Shown here: in pieces, positions 8,449 through 17,703 of the stretch
Layout: every line of letters starts with the position of its first letter
Position numbering within the stretch: position 1 is the first letter of the stretch
Source of the DNA: Lachnospiraceae bacterium
Lineage (GTDB): Bacteria > Bacillota > Clostridia > Lachnospirales > Lachnospiraceae
Length of the DNA: 64,000 nucleotides
Assembly (NCBI GenBank): GCA_029071325.1
Contig: JAIEAP010000003.1
Location: forward strand, 1-64,000
Direction: 5' to 3'
The notes under the pieces: model-generated
Database searches by the model: none
What the model saw: the letters and a program-made list of their open reading frames with translations, nothing else
What the model was told of the DNA's origin: nothing
Position numbers and translations under genes: made by a program

Positions 8449-8506
8449 ACGAAATTAGTAAAAATGCTGAAATAAAAACTTTCATAAAACGACATGGAGC
8501 AAAATA

Positions 8507-8567
8507 TTGCCCTGTGCTATGATCAGCCTACTTACCGATAAGAGGAGCGATCAATAGCATGGGGCAA
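8507..8567 (+). promoter_or_regulatory. Inverted repeat that folds the Rpn start codon into a hairpin
   Basis: The left arm 8507-8524 and right arm 8549-8567 pair along about 17 bases with two mismatches and one bulge. The right arm contains the ATG (8559) of the Rpn gene, and the 24-nt loop carries its Shine-Dalgarno (GAGGAG, 8542-8547). Such a fold could hold down translation of full-length Rpn while leaving the internal start near 9177 free. This role is inferred. Confidence 0.45.
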
Positions 8568-9410
8568 AAATCATATGAGGAACTTGCATTCCGGGACGAT
8601 TTTATGTTTTGTAAAATACTGGGACAGGATAAGCAGCTATGTAAAGAAATACTGGAATTGATCCTGGAACGGAAGATTAAGGATATTCGTTATCCTGAGA
8701 CACAGAAGCAGATAGAGATTACTTCTGACGGCAAAGGCATCCGTCTGGATGTGTATGCGGAGGATGAAGAAGATAATGTGTATGATGTGGAAATGCAGAC
8801 GGTAGGGAATAAAAACCTCCCAAAACGGAGCCGGTACTATCAGGGGATGATAGACCTAAATCTGATCGAGCGGGGAGCGGACTATAAGAAGCTGAAGAAA
8901 AGCTTTATCATATTTATCTGTACGTTTGATGCATTTGGGAAGGGGCTGCATAAATATACCTTTGAGAACGCATGTCGGGAAGAGCCCTCATTGACTTTGC
9001 AGGACGAATCCGTTAAAATTTTCTTATGTACAGAAGGTGTGAAGAATGACGTATCGGAGCAGCTGCTTATGTTTCTACGCTATGTAGCCGGTGCCAAACC
9101 GGAAGGCGAACTGCCGGAGCGCATAGAAGAAAGAGTAGGCAGAGCCCGAAGCCGTGAGGAATGGAGGAGAGAGTATATGACACAGCAAATGAGAGATTTA
9201 GAGAATCAGGAGATTGGCATAGAACTTGGAAAAGAAATTGGGATAGAACTTGGAAAAGAAATTGGTGTAGGTCTGGGAGAAAAGGCACGGGCAGTAAAGA
9301 CCGCTCAGACTATGCTGGAGCAGCAGGAACCGCTGGAGAAGATAGTGTTGTATACCGGACTGAGCCGAGAAGAGATAGAGGAGCTGGCGGGGAAACGAAC
9401 TTCAATCTGA
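8559..9410 (+). CDS. Rpn family recombination-promoting nuclease (PD-(D/E)XK), 283 aa
   Basis: GAGGAG at 8542-8547 precedes ATG 8559. The N-terminal part (EELAFRDDFMFCKIL) is typical of the Rpn/PDDEXK 'transposase' family. The active site is visible as D64 in GIRLDVY and E78-x-Q80 in DVEMQ, the D...ExQ variant of PD-(D/E)XK nucleases. The middle has KSFIIFICTFDAFGKG and LRYVAG. The C-terminal 77 residues hold EEWRREYM, three GKEIG-type repeats and a helical end. The family cuts DNA, promotes RecA-independent recombination and has been linked to phage defence in E. coli. The C-terminus contains an in-frame internal start (see 9177). There is no transposase partner or flanking element, so it stands alone here. 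All catalytic residues that I can identify are intact. Confidence 0.85.
   Translation: MGQKSYEELAFRDDFMFCKILGQDKQLCKEILELILERKIKDIRYPETQKQIEITSDGKGIRLDVYAEDEEDNVYDVEMQTVGNKNLPKRSRYYQGMIDLNLIERGADYKKLKKSFIIFICTFDAFGKGLHKYTFENACREEPSLTLQDESVKIFLCTEGVKNDVSEQLLMFLRYVAGAKPEGELPERIEERVGRARSREEWRREYMTQQMRDLENQEIGIELGKEIGIELGKEIGVGLGEKARAVKTAQTMLEQQEPLEKIVLYTGLSREEIEELAGKRTSI
9177..9410 (+). CDS. Possible intragenic antitoxin of the Rpn nuclease, 77 aa (RpnS-like)
   Basis: GGAGGAGAG at 9163-9171 gives a near-ideal Shine-Dalgarno 9 nt before an in-frame ATG at 9177, starting MTQQMRDLENQEIG. The product is the whole repeat-bearing C-terminal domain without the nuclease domain. The ribosome site falls inside the codons for EEWRREYM, a motif that I recall as common in this family, so it could also be chance from conserved codons. 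E. coli Rpn proteins are documented to be inhibited by such internally started short forms; this is the basis for the call. Confidence 0.5.
   Translation: MTQQMRDLENQEIGIELGKEIGIELGKEIGVGLGEKARAVKTAQTMLEQQEPLEKIVLYTGLSREEIEELAGKRTSI
9210..9281 (+). repeat. 24-bp tandem repeat, three units, in the Rpn tail
   Basis: Units at 9210-9233, 9234-9257 and 9258-9281 encode EIGIELGK, EIGIELGK and the diverged EIGVGLGE. The copy in the fused gene has lost 12 bp here. Replication slippage would change the tail length in frame. Confidence 0.8.
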
Positions 9411-9441
9411 AAATAGAAGAAGATAAAGGATTATAAAAGAT

Positions 9442-10026
9442 ATGGCAGCAAAATATTATGCGGTGCGCATTGGTAAGACCCCCGGTATTTACCGCACCTG
9501 GGAAGAATGTAAGGATATGGTGGACGGATACTCGGGAGCGCAGTATAAAAGCTTTCCGTCAATGGAACAGGCAAGAGAATATCTCTCTGGCAATAGCGGG
9601 CAGGAGGAACCGGATTGCTACGCGTTTGTGGACGGTTCCTTTCATGCGGTTTCCGGAGTATATGGGTACGGCGGATTTTTAAATATACGCGGAGAGAAGG
9701 TCTATCTTCAGGGCAGTGGAAACGAGGAGGATATGGCGTCCATGCGCAATGTGGCAGGGGAGATCTTAGGCAGTATGGCAGCGATAGAGAAGGCGCTTGA
9801 ATTGGGACTAAAGGAACTTACCATCTATTATGACTATATGGGAATCGAGATGTGGGCCACCGGCGCGTGGAAGCGCAACAAAAAGGGGACCATTGCCTAT
9901 TATGACTATGTGCAGTCTGTAAGGGATAAGCTGAAGCTGCATTTTGTAAAGGTTAAGGGACATTCCGGTGTGGCCGGCAATGAGGAGGCGGACAGGCTGG
10001 CAAAGGAAGCGGTGGGAGTGATATAA
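9442..10026 (+). CDS. rnhA: Ribonuclease H1 with N-terminal hybrid-binding domain, 194 aa
   Basis: Residues 1-50 (KYYAVRIGKTPGIYRTWEE and GAQYKSFPS) form the viroplasmin-like RNA:DNA-binding domain found at the front of eukaryotic-type RNase H1. Residues about 57-194 are the catalytic fold, with the acidic set visible in FVDGS, NVAGEI, YYDY and NEEADRLA. The enzyme removes RNA from RNA:DNA hybrids such as R-loops in the cytoplasm. AAAGGA at 9425-9430 serves ATG 9442. Only one base separates its stop from the addB start, so it is probably co-transcribed with addB and addA, a sensible grouping for DNA repair. The length is normal for this two-domain type. Confidence 0.85.
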   Translation: MAAKYYAVRIGKTPGIYRTWEECKDMVDGYSGAQYKSFPSMEQAREYLSGNSGQEEPDCYAFVDGSFHAVSGVYGYGGFLNIRGEKVYLQGSGNEEDMASMRNVAGEILGSMAAIEKALELGLKELTIYYDYMGIEMWATGAWKRNKKGTIAYYDYVQSVRDKLKLHFVKVKGHSGVAGNEEADRLAKEAVGVI

Positions 10027-10027
10027 C

Positions 10028-13000
10028 ATGGCGTTACAGTTTATTTTCGGCAGCTCGGGAAGCGGGAAATCTTCGTATATTTTCCGCAGGATTGTAAAGG
10101 AAGCACAGAGTGATCTTAAGAAGAATTACTATGTGGTGGTTCCGGAACAGTTTACCATGCAGACCCAGCGCGAGTTGGTGGCGCTGCAGGAGCGTCATGG
10201 GATCATGAACATTGATGTGGTGAGTTTCCAGCGTCTGGCATACCGTATTTTTGACGAGCTGGGCATGACACAGATGGCAGTGCTGGAGGAGACGGGCAAG
10301 AGCTTTCTATTGCGCAAGGTGGCAGAGGAGAAGCAGGAAGGATTGACGGTACTTGCCGCCAACATACATAAGATGGGATATATCAATGAATTGAAATCCC
10401 TGATTTCCGAGCTGACACAGTACAATGTGTCTCCTGACGATCTGGAAGAATTCCTGGCGCGGGGGAATATGTCCCGGGCATTTGCCGGGAAGCTTTCGGA
10501 TGTGCTGATCATGTACAGAGGTTTCCGGCAGGAGCTGGAAGGGCGCTATATTACGGCAGAAGAAGTATTGGAGCTTTTTGCCGATGTGGCGGACCGGTCG
10601 GAGCTCTTGCCGGGAGCGGTGCTGGTGTTTGACGGATTTACCGGCTTTACGCCCATACAAAATCAGGTGCTGCTGCGGTTGATGGAACTGGTGCAGGATA
10701 TTTATGTCACGGTGACATTAGACAAAAGAGAAGATCCCTATTCCTATCATGATATGCAGGAGCTATTTGCCATGAGCAAGAAAATGGTAAAGAGCCTGAT
10801 GAACATGGCGGCTCTTGCCGGGATCGATGTAAAGGAGCCGGTGCACTTGGGATGCGGTGCACCGGGACGTTTCAAGCAGGCGCCTGGCTTACAGTTTCTG
10901 GAACAGAATATTTTTCGGGGGCAGGGAGCGGACGCCGGGCTTTTCCATGAGGAGATACAGATATTGTCTCTGCCGGACCCAAGAGTGGAATTAAAATATG
11001 TGGCGGGAGAGATTGCAAGGCTGACCAGGTCTGAGGGTTACCGTTATTGTGAGATTGCCGTGATAAGCGGAGCGGTGGAGGAATATGGCAATTACGTTCC
11101 ACAGATATTTGCTCAGTATGATATTCCCTTTTTCCTGGATACCACCAGGGTCATTTCCATGCATCCCTTCATTGAGTTTGTGCGGGCGGTTCTTAAGGTG
11201 ATGGAGGACCGTTATTCTTATGCGGCAGTGTTCCGCTATCTTCGATGCGGTCTGAGTCGGATTTCGGAGAAAGAGATTGACGCGCTGGAAAATTATGTCC
11301 TTGCCACAGGCATACGGGGCAGAAAAAAATGGGAAGCGCGGTTTGCGCTGCTGCCCCAGGACATGACGGAGGAGGACTTAGAAGCAGTCAATCAGGTGCG
11401 GGAGCGTATGATGAAACCCTTCGGGGCGCTGCAGGAGGCGTTCGGCAGGCGGAATGTAACGGTGCGGGAGCGATGTGTCGCGCTCTATGAATTCATCGTG
11501 TATCATCAGGTTGAGGAACAGATGAAATACCGCAAAACAAAATATGAACAGGAGTGCAATTATACCAAGGCAAAGGAATATGACCAGATTTATCGTATCG
11601 TCATGGATCTGTTGGATAAGCTCGCCGGACTGTTGGGAGAGGATAGGATGCCCTTAGAGGAGTTTGCGCGGATTCTGGATGCCGGATTTGAGACAGTGAA
11701 GGTAGGTGTGATTCCCAGCGGCTATGACCGTGTGCTGGTGGGCGATATGGAGCGCAGCCGTCTGGACCATGTAAAAGTGCTGTTTATGGTGGGGGTAAAT
11801 GACGGCATCGTGCCGAAAAATGACAGCAGAGGAGGTATCATTTCCCAGATGGAGCGGGAGGAAATGGCCCGGGGAAATATTGAACTGTCTCCTACACCCA
11901 GGGAGCGTGTCTTTATCCAGCGCTTTTATCTGTATCTTGCCATGACAAAGCCTTCCCATCGGCTCTATATGTCCTATGCCAGAATCGGAAACGGCGGCGA
12001 AACGCTGCGCCCATCGTATCTGATCCATATGGTAAAGGGACTTTTTCAGGATATGAGTATCCGTTATATCCGGGAGGATGAGGTGAACCAAACCATACGG
12101 ACGGCGGAGAGCAGCGTGGCTTATCTGTTAGAGGGTATATCTCCGGGGGCGGACTGGAATATGCAAAAGGAGGAGTTGTGGCAGACGCTTGTCTGCTGGT
12201 ATGAAAGGCAGGAGGAAATGGCGCCCCGTCTGGGACGTCTCATCCGTGCCTCCGTTACCGGATATCATGAGGAGGCAATCTCGCGGGCAACAGCAAAGGC
12301 GTTGTACGGACAGATACTTGCGGGCAGCGCTACCAGGCTGGAACAGTATGCCGCCTGTGCCTGCCGGCATTTTCTGACGTATGGTCTGGGGTTAAAGGAG
12401 CGGGAGCTTTTTGGATTCTATATGGTGGACATGGGGACGATATATCACTGCGCGCTGCAGCGGTATGCGGACCGTCTGCAGGGACAGGGGATTGCCTGGG
12501 ACGGGATATCGGAAGAACAGCAGAGGGAGTGGGCGCTTCTTGCCATGGATGAGGCGATCGCCGAGACCGGCAGCGCGGCATTGGCAGATAACGCCCGCAA
12601 CCGTTATCAGGCGGAGAAAATGAAGCGCATTTTCCAGCGCACCGTGTGGGCGCTGACTAGACAGATATCCCAGGGGCGTTTTACCCCTGACCGTTTTGAG
12701 GTGTCCTTTGCATTTACCAGTGAGCTGTCTGCACAGGATATTGCTCTCAATGAACAGGAGAAGCAGCGGCTTACGGGAAGGATTGACCGTATTGACACCT
12801 ATGAAAATAAGGACAGGCTGTATGTGAAGATTGTTGACTATAAATCCGGCAGTCAGGGCTTTGAACTATTGTCTTTGTATCATGGGCTGCAGCTGCAGCT
12901 GGTGGTATATATGAATGCGGCCATGGAGCTGTATTCCAAACAGTATGGGAATCGGGAAATTGTGCCGGCAGGTATGCTCTATTATCATCTGGACGATCCC

Positions 13001-13444
13001 TTTATTGAGGGAAAGGGAGCAGAGACCAGGGAGGAAATACAGCGTCAGATACTGGATAAGCTGCGGCCGGACGGAGTGGTCAGCACCGATGAGGAGGCAT
13101 ACCGCGCTATGGATACGGAGCTTTCTGGGCGTTCTTCGGTCATTCCCCTTACCGTCAATAAGGATGGTAGTGTGCGCGCCAGCGAAAGAGCAGTGGATGA
13201 GGAGCAGTTCGCAGTGATGAGAGCATACGCGGATACCGTGATACGGCGTGCCGGTGCGTCCATACTGAAAGGGGATACTGCCGTGCGGCCCTGCCAGCTT
13301 AAGGACAAGAGCAGTTGTAGCTATTGTCCCTATGCGTTTGTCTGCGGCTTTGATCGGAAGATACCGGGAAGTGAGCCGCGGCAGCTTGAGGTATTGGCGC
13401 CGGAGGAAATCTACCGCCGCATGAAGGAGGCCTCCGAGACATGA
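10028..13444 (+). CDS. addB: ATP-dependent nuclease/helicase subunit AddB, 1138 aa
   Basis: AddB partners AddA in the double-strand-break resection complex of Bacillota, the counterpart of RecBCD. The N-terminus has the Walker A motif GSSGSGKSS (residues 8-16). Near residue 930 the nuclease motif KIVDYKSGSQ is present. The C-terminus has the cysteine cluster CSYCPYAFVC (about residues 1097-1106), which together with an upstream cysteine in AACACRHFL binds the iron-sulfur cluster of the nuclease domain. The length fits the family (about 1150). The stop overlaps the addA start by 4 bases (ATGA), implying coupled translation. The upstream neighbour is RNase H. Confidence 0.95.
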   Translation: MALQFIFGSSGSGKSSYIFRRIVKEAQSDLKKNYYVVVPEQFTMQTQRELVALQERHGIMNIDVVSFQRLAYRIFDELGMTQMAVLEETGKSFLLRKVAEEKQEGLTVLAANIHKMGYINELKSLISELTQYNVSPDDLEEFLARGNMSRAFAGKLSDVLIMYRGFRQELEGRYITAEEVLELFADVADRSELLPGAVLVFDGFTGFTPIQNQVLLRLMELVQDIYVTVTLDKREDPYSYHDMQELFAMSKKMVKSLMNMAALAGIDVKEPVHLGCGAPGRFKQAPGLQFLEQNIFRGQGADAGLFHEEIQILSLPDPRVELKYVAGEIARLTRSEGYRYCEIAVISGAVEEYGNYVPQIFAQYDIPFFLDTTRVISMHPFIEFVRAVLKVMEDRYSYAAVFRYLRCGLSRISEKEIDALENYVLATGIRGRKKWEARFALLPQDMTEEDLEAVNQVRERMMKPFGALQEAFGRRNVTVRERCVALYEFIVYHQVEEQMKYRKTKYEQECNYTKAKEYDQIYRIVMDLLDKLAGLLGEDRMPLEEFARILDAGFETVKVGVIPSGYDRVLVGDMERSRLDHVKVLFMVGVNDGIVPKNDSRGGIISQMEREEMARGNIELSPTPRERVFIQRFYLYLAMTKPSHRLYMSYARIGNGGETLRPSYLIHMVKGLFQDMSIRYIREDEVNQTIRTAESSVAYLLEGISPGADWNMQKEELWQTLVCWYERQEEMAPRLGRLIRASVTGYHEEAISRATAKALYGQILAGSATRLEQYAACACRHFLTYGLGLKERELFGFYMVDMGTIYHCALQRYADRLQGQGIAWDGISEEQQREWALLAMDEAIAETGSAALADNARNRYQAEKMKRIFQRTVWALTRQISQGRFTPDRFEVSFAFTSELSAQDIALNEQEKQRLTGRIDRIDTYENKDRLYVKIVDYKSGSQGFELLSLYHGLQLQLVVYMNAAMELYSKQYGNREIVPAGMLYYHLDDPFIEGKGAETREEIQRQILDKLRPDGVVSTDEEAYRAMDTELSGRSSVIPLTVNKDGSVRASERAVDEEQFAVMRAYADTVIRRAGASILKGDTAVRPCQLKDKSSCSYCPYAFVCGFDRKIPGSEPRQLEVLAPEEIYRRMKEASET

Positions 13445-16400
13445 GTGTGACATGGACAAATGAACAAAGACAGGCAATTGAACTTAGGGACCGCAATATC
13501 CTGGTGTCGGCGGCAGCAGGCTCCGGCAAGACGGCGGTTTTGGTGGAGCGCATCAAACAGCGGATTTTGGATCAGGAGCACCCTATAGATGTGGACCGTA
13601 TGCTGGTGGTGACTTTCACCAATGCGGCGGCGGCGCAGATGAAGGAGCGAGTAGCCCAGGCATTGGAGCAGGAGCTTAAGGTACATCCTGCTGATGCGCG
13701 TCTGCAGCGGCAGTGCGCGCTGGTTCAGAATGCGCAGATTACGACGATTGACAGCTTCTGTCTGTATGTCATCCGCAATCATTTTCATGAAATTGATCTG
13801 GAACCGGATTTTCGCATTGCAGATGAAGGAGAATTAAAGCTCCTTCGGGAGGATGTGTTATCTCGCAGAATGGAGCAGTGCTATGAAGAGCGCGACCCGG
13901 ATTTTCTGTATCTGGTGGAGGCCTATGGAACAGCCCGCAGTGACGAAACGCTTCGGGATATGATCCTGCAGTTGTACCGGCAGGCGCAAAGCTATCCATG
14001 GCCTGACCGGTGGCTGTCGGAAGCATCCTCCTGCTATAATGTTCATACGGAGGAGGAGTTTGCCGCATCTCCCTGGATAGATGCGGCATGTTCTTATGGA
14101 AAACGGATCATCCGGGGCCTTTTGGCGAGGGCGGAAGGATACCTTGCGCTCTGCCAGGATGGGGACGGCCCCTTTATGTATGAGGCGGCATGCCAAAATG
14201 ATGTAGAGCAGTTGGAAGAATTGGCGCAGTTATCGTCCTATGAGGAGATTGCTGCCGGACTTTTAAATATAGCTTTTGGGGCGCTGGGCAGGAGCAAAAG
14301 CTTTGAAGGGAGTGTCGAGAAACAGGAGCTCGTCAAGGCAGAGCGTAAAGCGGTCAAAGACATGGTGGCAAAGCTGCGGGAAGAATTCTTCGCGCTAACA
14401 CCGGAGGAGCACCGGCGGCAGCTTGTGGCCATCCGCCCGGCTGCGGAGGCTCTGGTGCGGGTCACACAGCAGTTTGCAGAGGATTTTGCGGCCAGCAAGC
14501 GGGCCCAGAATATTGTGGATTTTTCAGATTTGGAGCATATGGCCTTACGCATTCTGGTGGATGAGGAGACCGGGGAGCCGACGCCTGTGGCACGGGAGTT
14601 TGCGGCGTCCTATGAGGAAATCATCATTGACGAATATCAGGACAGCAATTATATACAGGAAACGATCCTGCGCGGGGTGAGCAGGGAAACCGCAGGAGAG
14701 AACAACATTTTCATGGTGGGGGACGTCAAGCAGAGCATTTACCGCTTTCGTCTGGCGCGTCCGGAGTTGTTTATGGAGAAATATGATACCTACTCTATTA
14801 AGGATGGAACGTGCCAGAGGGTGGATCTTCACAAGAATTTTCGCAGCCGGGGGGAGGTCCTTGACTGTGTCAACCAGGTGTTCTACCGTATCATGAAACG
14901 TGATCTGGGCGGGGTGGATTATGACGATGCCGCCGCGTTGTACTGCGGGGCTTCATATCCTCAGGAGGAAGCTGTATCCTGTCATTCGGTTACATCGTGT
15001 GCCGATGGATTTGAGGCGGAGCTTCTGATCGGGGAGAAGGACGCGGACGCTATGGCGGAAGAAGGCATGACCGGGCAGGAGCTGGAGGCGCGGCTAGTGG
15101 CCAATCGCATCCGGGAGTTGATGCGCACAGGACGGGTGACAGATGAGGAGACAGGAGAGCTTCGGCCGCTGCGGTATCAGGACATCGTAATCCTGTTACG
15201 AAGCGTCAGTGACTGGGGAGATACCTTTGCACGGATTCTCGTGAGCAGCGGGATACCGGCGCATACGCTGTCCCGCAGCGGATATTTCTCTGCCATGGAG
15301 GTGCAGACGGTACTCAATTATCTTCGGGTACTGGACAATCCCAGGCAGGATATCCCGCTGACGGCGGTGCTGCGTTCTCCTATTGTGGGTTTGAGCCATG
15401 AAGAACTGGCAGCTCTTCGTATCATGGAACCGGATGTTCCGTTTCACATGTGTGTGCTGCATGTGCTGGAAAGCCTTGGGGAGCAGGAAGCAGTTTCTTT
15501 GGATGACAGTGTGCGGCAGAAGCTGGTACAATTCCAGAATACTTACCGGAAGCTGCGGGAACGTGTTATGGATGTGCCAATACATGAATTGCTGTTATCG
15601 CTGCTGTTGGAGACGGGGTATGGGGATTATGCTGCAGCAATGCCGGGAGGACGGCAGCGTGCGGCAAATCTTCATATGCTGGTAGATAAGGCCGTGGATT
15701 ATGAGAAGACCAGTTACCGGGGATTATTTCATTTCATCCGATACATTGATGAGCTGCAGCGCTATGAAGTGGATTTTGGCGAGGCGGATCTGATGGGAGA
15801 AAATGACGATGCCGTTCGCATTATGAGTATTCATAAGAGTAAGGGACTGGAGTTCCCGGTATGTTTCGTATCCGGCATGGGCAAATCCTTCAATAAGCAG
15901 GACAGCAGGAGCCGTATGGTCCTGCATCCCGTACTGGGGATGGGCTTGGATGAGATTGATGTGAACCGCAGAATTAAGATACCGGCGTTTGCTAAGAGGG
16001 TTATTGCACGGATGACGGAACTGGATAATCTGGGGGAGGAGCTTCGTGTACTCTATGTAGCTATGACTCGTGCCAAAGAAAAGCTCATCATGACAGGCGT
16101 CTGTAAGGATGCAGTGGAATGGGCGGACCGGCAGCATGCGTGTGCTGCAGAAGAAATGACATATCTTACCCGCAGCAGCGCCAAAAACTATCTGGAATGG
16201 GTGTTTCCGGCAGTCGCCGGCAGCGGCAGATGTTTTGTGAAGGTGATGACTATGGAGGATATGGTGTGGCAGGAGGCGGCGGAGCAGCTTACCATGCAGA
16301 ATGATCTTAAGGAGCGTCTGCAGCAGGCAGGAAAACAAGATCATGCGGGTTACGACGAATTACACAGGGTGTTATCCTTACGGTATGAGTATCCGGATGC

Positions 16401-17073
16401 GGTGGATATGGTGACGAAGTATTCGGTATCGGAGCTGAAAGCCCGGGCCATGCGCAGTGCGGCGCAGGCCGAGGAGCTGGACGTGACGCCGGTATTTTTA
16501 GAGGAAGTGGCATCGCCTTACATTCCGTCTTTTATGGAAGAAAAAGCGCAGGAGAACCAGGGGGCCTTGCGGGGAACGGCAATGCACCGGGTGATGGAAT
16601 GCTTTGATTTTGGACAATTGCCCAGAGAGCCGGAGAAAATCCAAGAAAATCTGGAAAAACAGTTGACACAGCTTCTGAGTGCAGGTAAAGTAACTGATGA
16701 TATGTGTGGTCTTGTGCGCAAAGACGCGTTGCTGAGTTTCCTGAAATCCGGTCTTGCCGGGCGCATGCGGGAAGCTGCAGATGGGAATCGTCTGTTTCGG
16801 GAAAAGCCTTTTGTTATGGGACGCAAAGAGACGCAGGACGGGGAAATGATTTTGATTCAGGGAATCATAGATGTGTTCTGGCTGGAAGAAGACGGTATTG
16901 TACTGTTGGATTATAAGACTGATCGTGTGGACAGTGAGGAACAGCTGGTGCATATGTATGCGGAGCAGTTGGAGCTGTACAGGGATGCGCTGGAGCGCAT
17001 TTTCCCGGAGCATATCAGGGTAAAAGAAAAGTATCTGTATTCCTTCCGTCTGAACCGGGCCATACGGGTATAG
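13441..17073 (+). CDS. addA: ATP-dependent helicase/nuclease subunit AddA, 1210 aa
   Basis: This UvrD-type helicase subunit has a Q-motif (TNEQRQAI) and Walker A AAAGSGKTAVLVER near residues 23-36, Walker B IIIDEYQDSNY near residue 395, and helicase motifs VGDVKQSIYRFR and RVLYVAMTRAKEKL. The C-terminal RecB-like nuclease domain carries LLDYKTDRV near residue 1155. With AddB it unwinds and degrades broken DNA ends until a Chi sequence and then prepares 3' tails for RecA. The length is normal (about 1230). It starts within the last codon of addB, and maf follows after 11 bases with an AGGAGG site. Confidence 0.96.
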   Translation: MSVTWTNEQRQAIELRDRNILVSAAAGSGKTAVLVERIKQRILDQEHPIDVDRMLVVTFTNAAAAQMKERVAQALEQELKVHPADARLQRQCALVQNAQITTIDSFCLYVIRNHFHEIDLEPDFRIADEGELKLLREDVLSRRMEQCYEERDPDFLYLVEAYGTARSDETLRDMILQLYRQAQSYPWPDRWLSEASSCYNVHTEEEFAASPWIDAACSYGKRIIRGLLARAEGYLALCQDGDGPFMYEAACQNDVEQLEELAQLSSYEEIAAGLLNIAFGALGRSKSFEGSVEKQELVKAERKAVKDMVAKLREEFFALTPEEHRRQLVAIRPAAEALVRVTQQFAEDFAASKRAQNIVDFSDLEHMALRILVDEETGEPTPVAREFAASYEEIIIDEYQDSNYIQETILRGVSRETAGENNIFMVGDVKQSIYRFRLARPELFMEKYDTYSIKDGTCQRVDLHKNFRSRGEVLDCVNQVFYRIMKRDLGGVDYDDAAALYCGASYPQEEAVSCHSVTSCADGFEAELLIGEKDADAMAEEGMTGQELEARLVANRIRELMRTGRVTDEETGELRPLRYQDIVILLRSVSDWGDTFARILVSSGIPAHTLSRSGYFSAMEVQTVLNYLRVLDNPRQDIPLTAVLRSPIVGLSHEELAALRIMEPDVPFHMCVLHVLESLGEQEAVSLDDSVRQKLVQFQNTYRKLRERVMDVPIHELLLSLLLETGYGDYAAAMPGGRQRAANLHMLVDKAVDYEKTSYRGLFHFIRYIDELQRYEVDFGEADLMGENDDAVRIMSIHKSKGLEFPVCFVSGMGKSFNKQDSRSRMVLHPVLGMGLDEIDVNRRIKIPAFAKRVIARMTELDNLGEELRVLYVAMTRAKEKLIMTGVCKDAVEWADRQHACAAEEMTYLTRSSAKNYLEWVFPAVAGSGRCFVKVMTMEDMVWQEAAEQLTMQNDLKERLQQAGKQDHAGYDELHRVLSLRYEYPDAVDMVTKYSVSELKARAMRSAAQAEELDVTPVFLEEVASPYIPSFMEEKAQENQGALRGTAMHRVMECFDFGQLPREPEKIQENLEKQLTQLLSAGKVTDDMCGLVRKDALLSFLKSGLAGRMREAADGNRLFREKPFVMGRKETQDGEMILIQGIIDVFWLEEDGIVLLDYKTDRVDSEEQLVHMYAEQLELYRDALERIFPEHIRVKEKYLYSFRLNRAIRV

Positions 17074-17084
17074 GAGGTTACGTC

Positions 17085-17693
17085 ATGAAAATATATCTGG
17101 CATCGGCGTCTCCGCGCCGCAGAGAGCTGTTGGAGAGGTTGGGAATATCCTTTGCGGTTGTTCCTGCCCAGGGAGAAGAACATATAACGGAGGACTGCCC
17201 CCAGGATGTAGTGGTGGAACTGGCGCGGCAGAAAGCCGGAGAAATATATGAAAAGCTCATGGATGCTAAGACAGATGAGGAGGATGTTCTGGTCATCGGC
17301 GCAGACACTGTAGTGTGCTGCGATGGTGTAATCCTGGGTAAACCGGGAAGCACGAAAGATGCAGAAGGGATGCTGCGCCGGTTGTCCGGCAGGACGCATC
17401 AGGTGTATACCGGCGTAGCTCTGTGGATGCGGGAGCGCGGGGAAACGGTGCGGCATAGCTTTTATGAGAAGACGGATGTGACTATGTATGAATTGCCGGA
17501 ATCGGACATTGCCGCTTATGTGGCTTCGGGAGAGCCCATGGACAAGGCGGGATCTTATGGAATACAGGGAACGGGAGCCGTTTTTGTCCGAAGCATAGCG
17601 GGAGATTACAATAATGTAGTGGGACTTCCAGTTGCAAGGTTATATCAGGAACTGAAGCAGCTTGGAATAGAAACAGGTGTGTGGCACAGATAA
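17085..17693 (+). CDS. maf: Maf-family nucleoside triphosphate pyrophosphatase, 202 aa
   Basis: The opening LASASPRRRELL is the signature of Maf proteins, which hydrolyse dTTP, UTP or modified nucleotides to monophosphates and so keep them out of nucleic acids. Other family marks are VIGADTVV, LGKPGSTKDA and EPMDKAGSYGIQG, which carry the acidic and lysine residues of the active site. AGGAGG at 17072-17077 precedes ATG 17085. It follows addA closely and is followed by a small acidic protein, so it is likely part of the addBA transcript. The length matches the family. Confidence 0.93.
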   Translation: MKIYLASASPRRRELLERLGISFAVVPAQGEEHITEDCPQDVVVELARQKAGEIYEKLMDAKTDEEDVLVIGADTVVCCDGVILGKPGSTKDAEGMLRRLSGRTHQVYTGVALWMRERGETVRHSFYEKTDVTMYELPESDIAAYVASGEPMDKAGSYGIQGTGAVFVRSIAGDYNNVVGLPVARLYQELKQLGIETGVWHR

Positions 17694-17703
17694 GGAGGGG
17701 CTT

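Larger units (their letters stand above)
9145..9410 (+). repeat. Duplicated Rpn tail, copy B (266 bp)
   Basis: Partner of 8170-8423. It is 12 bp longer because it has one more half-unit of the GIELGKEI repeat. It belongs to the intact nuclease and is probably the source copy. Confidence 0.9.

Noticed and set aside
8186..8458. Shifted-frame reading frames starting MEERVYDTANERF in both Rpn tail copies (also 9161-9436)
   Set aside because: They appear twice only because the DNA is duplicated. Their arginine-, glycine- and glutamate-rich composition is typical of an out-of-frame reading, and the good Shine-Dalgarno nearby fits the in-frame ATG at 8202/9177 better.
9210..9281. 24-bp repeats in the Rpn gene as a CRISPR array
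   Set aside because: The units are directly adjacent without spacers and lie in a coding frame; there are no cas genes.
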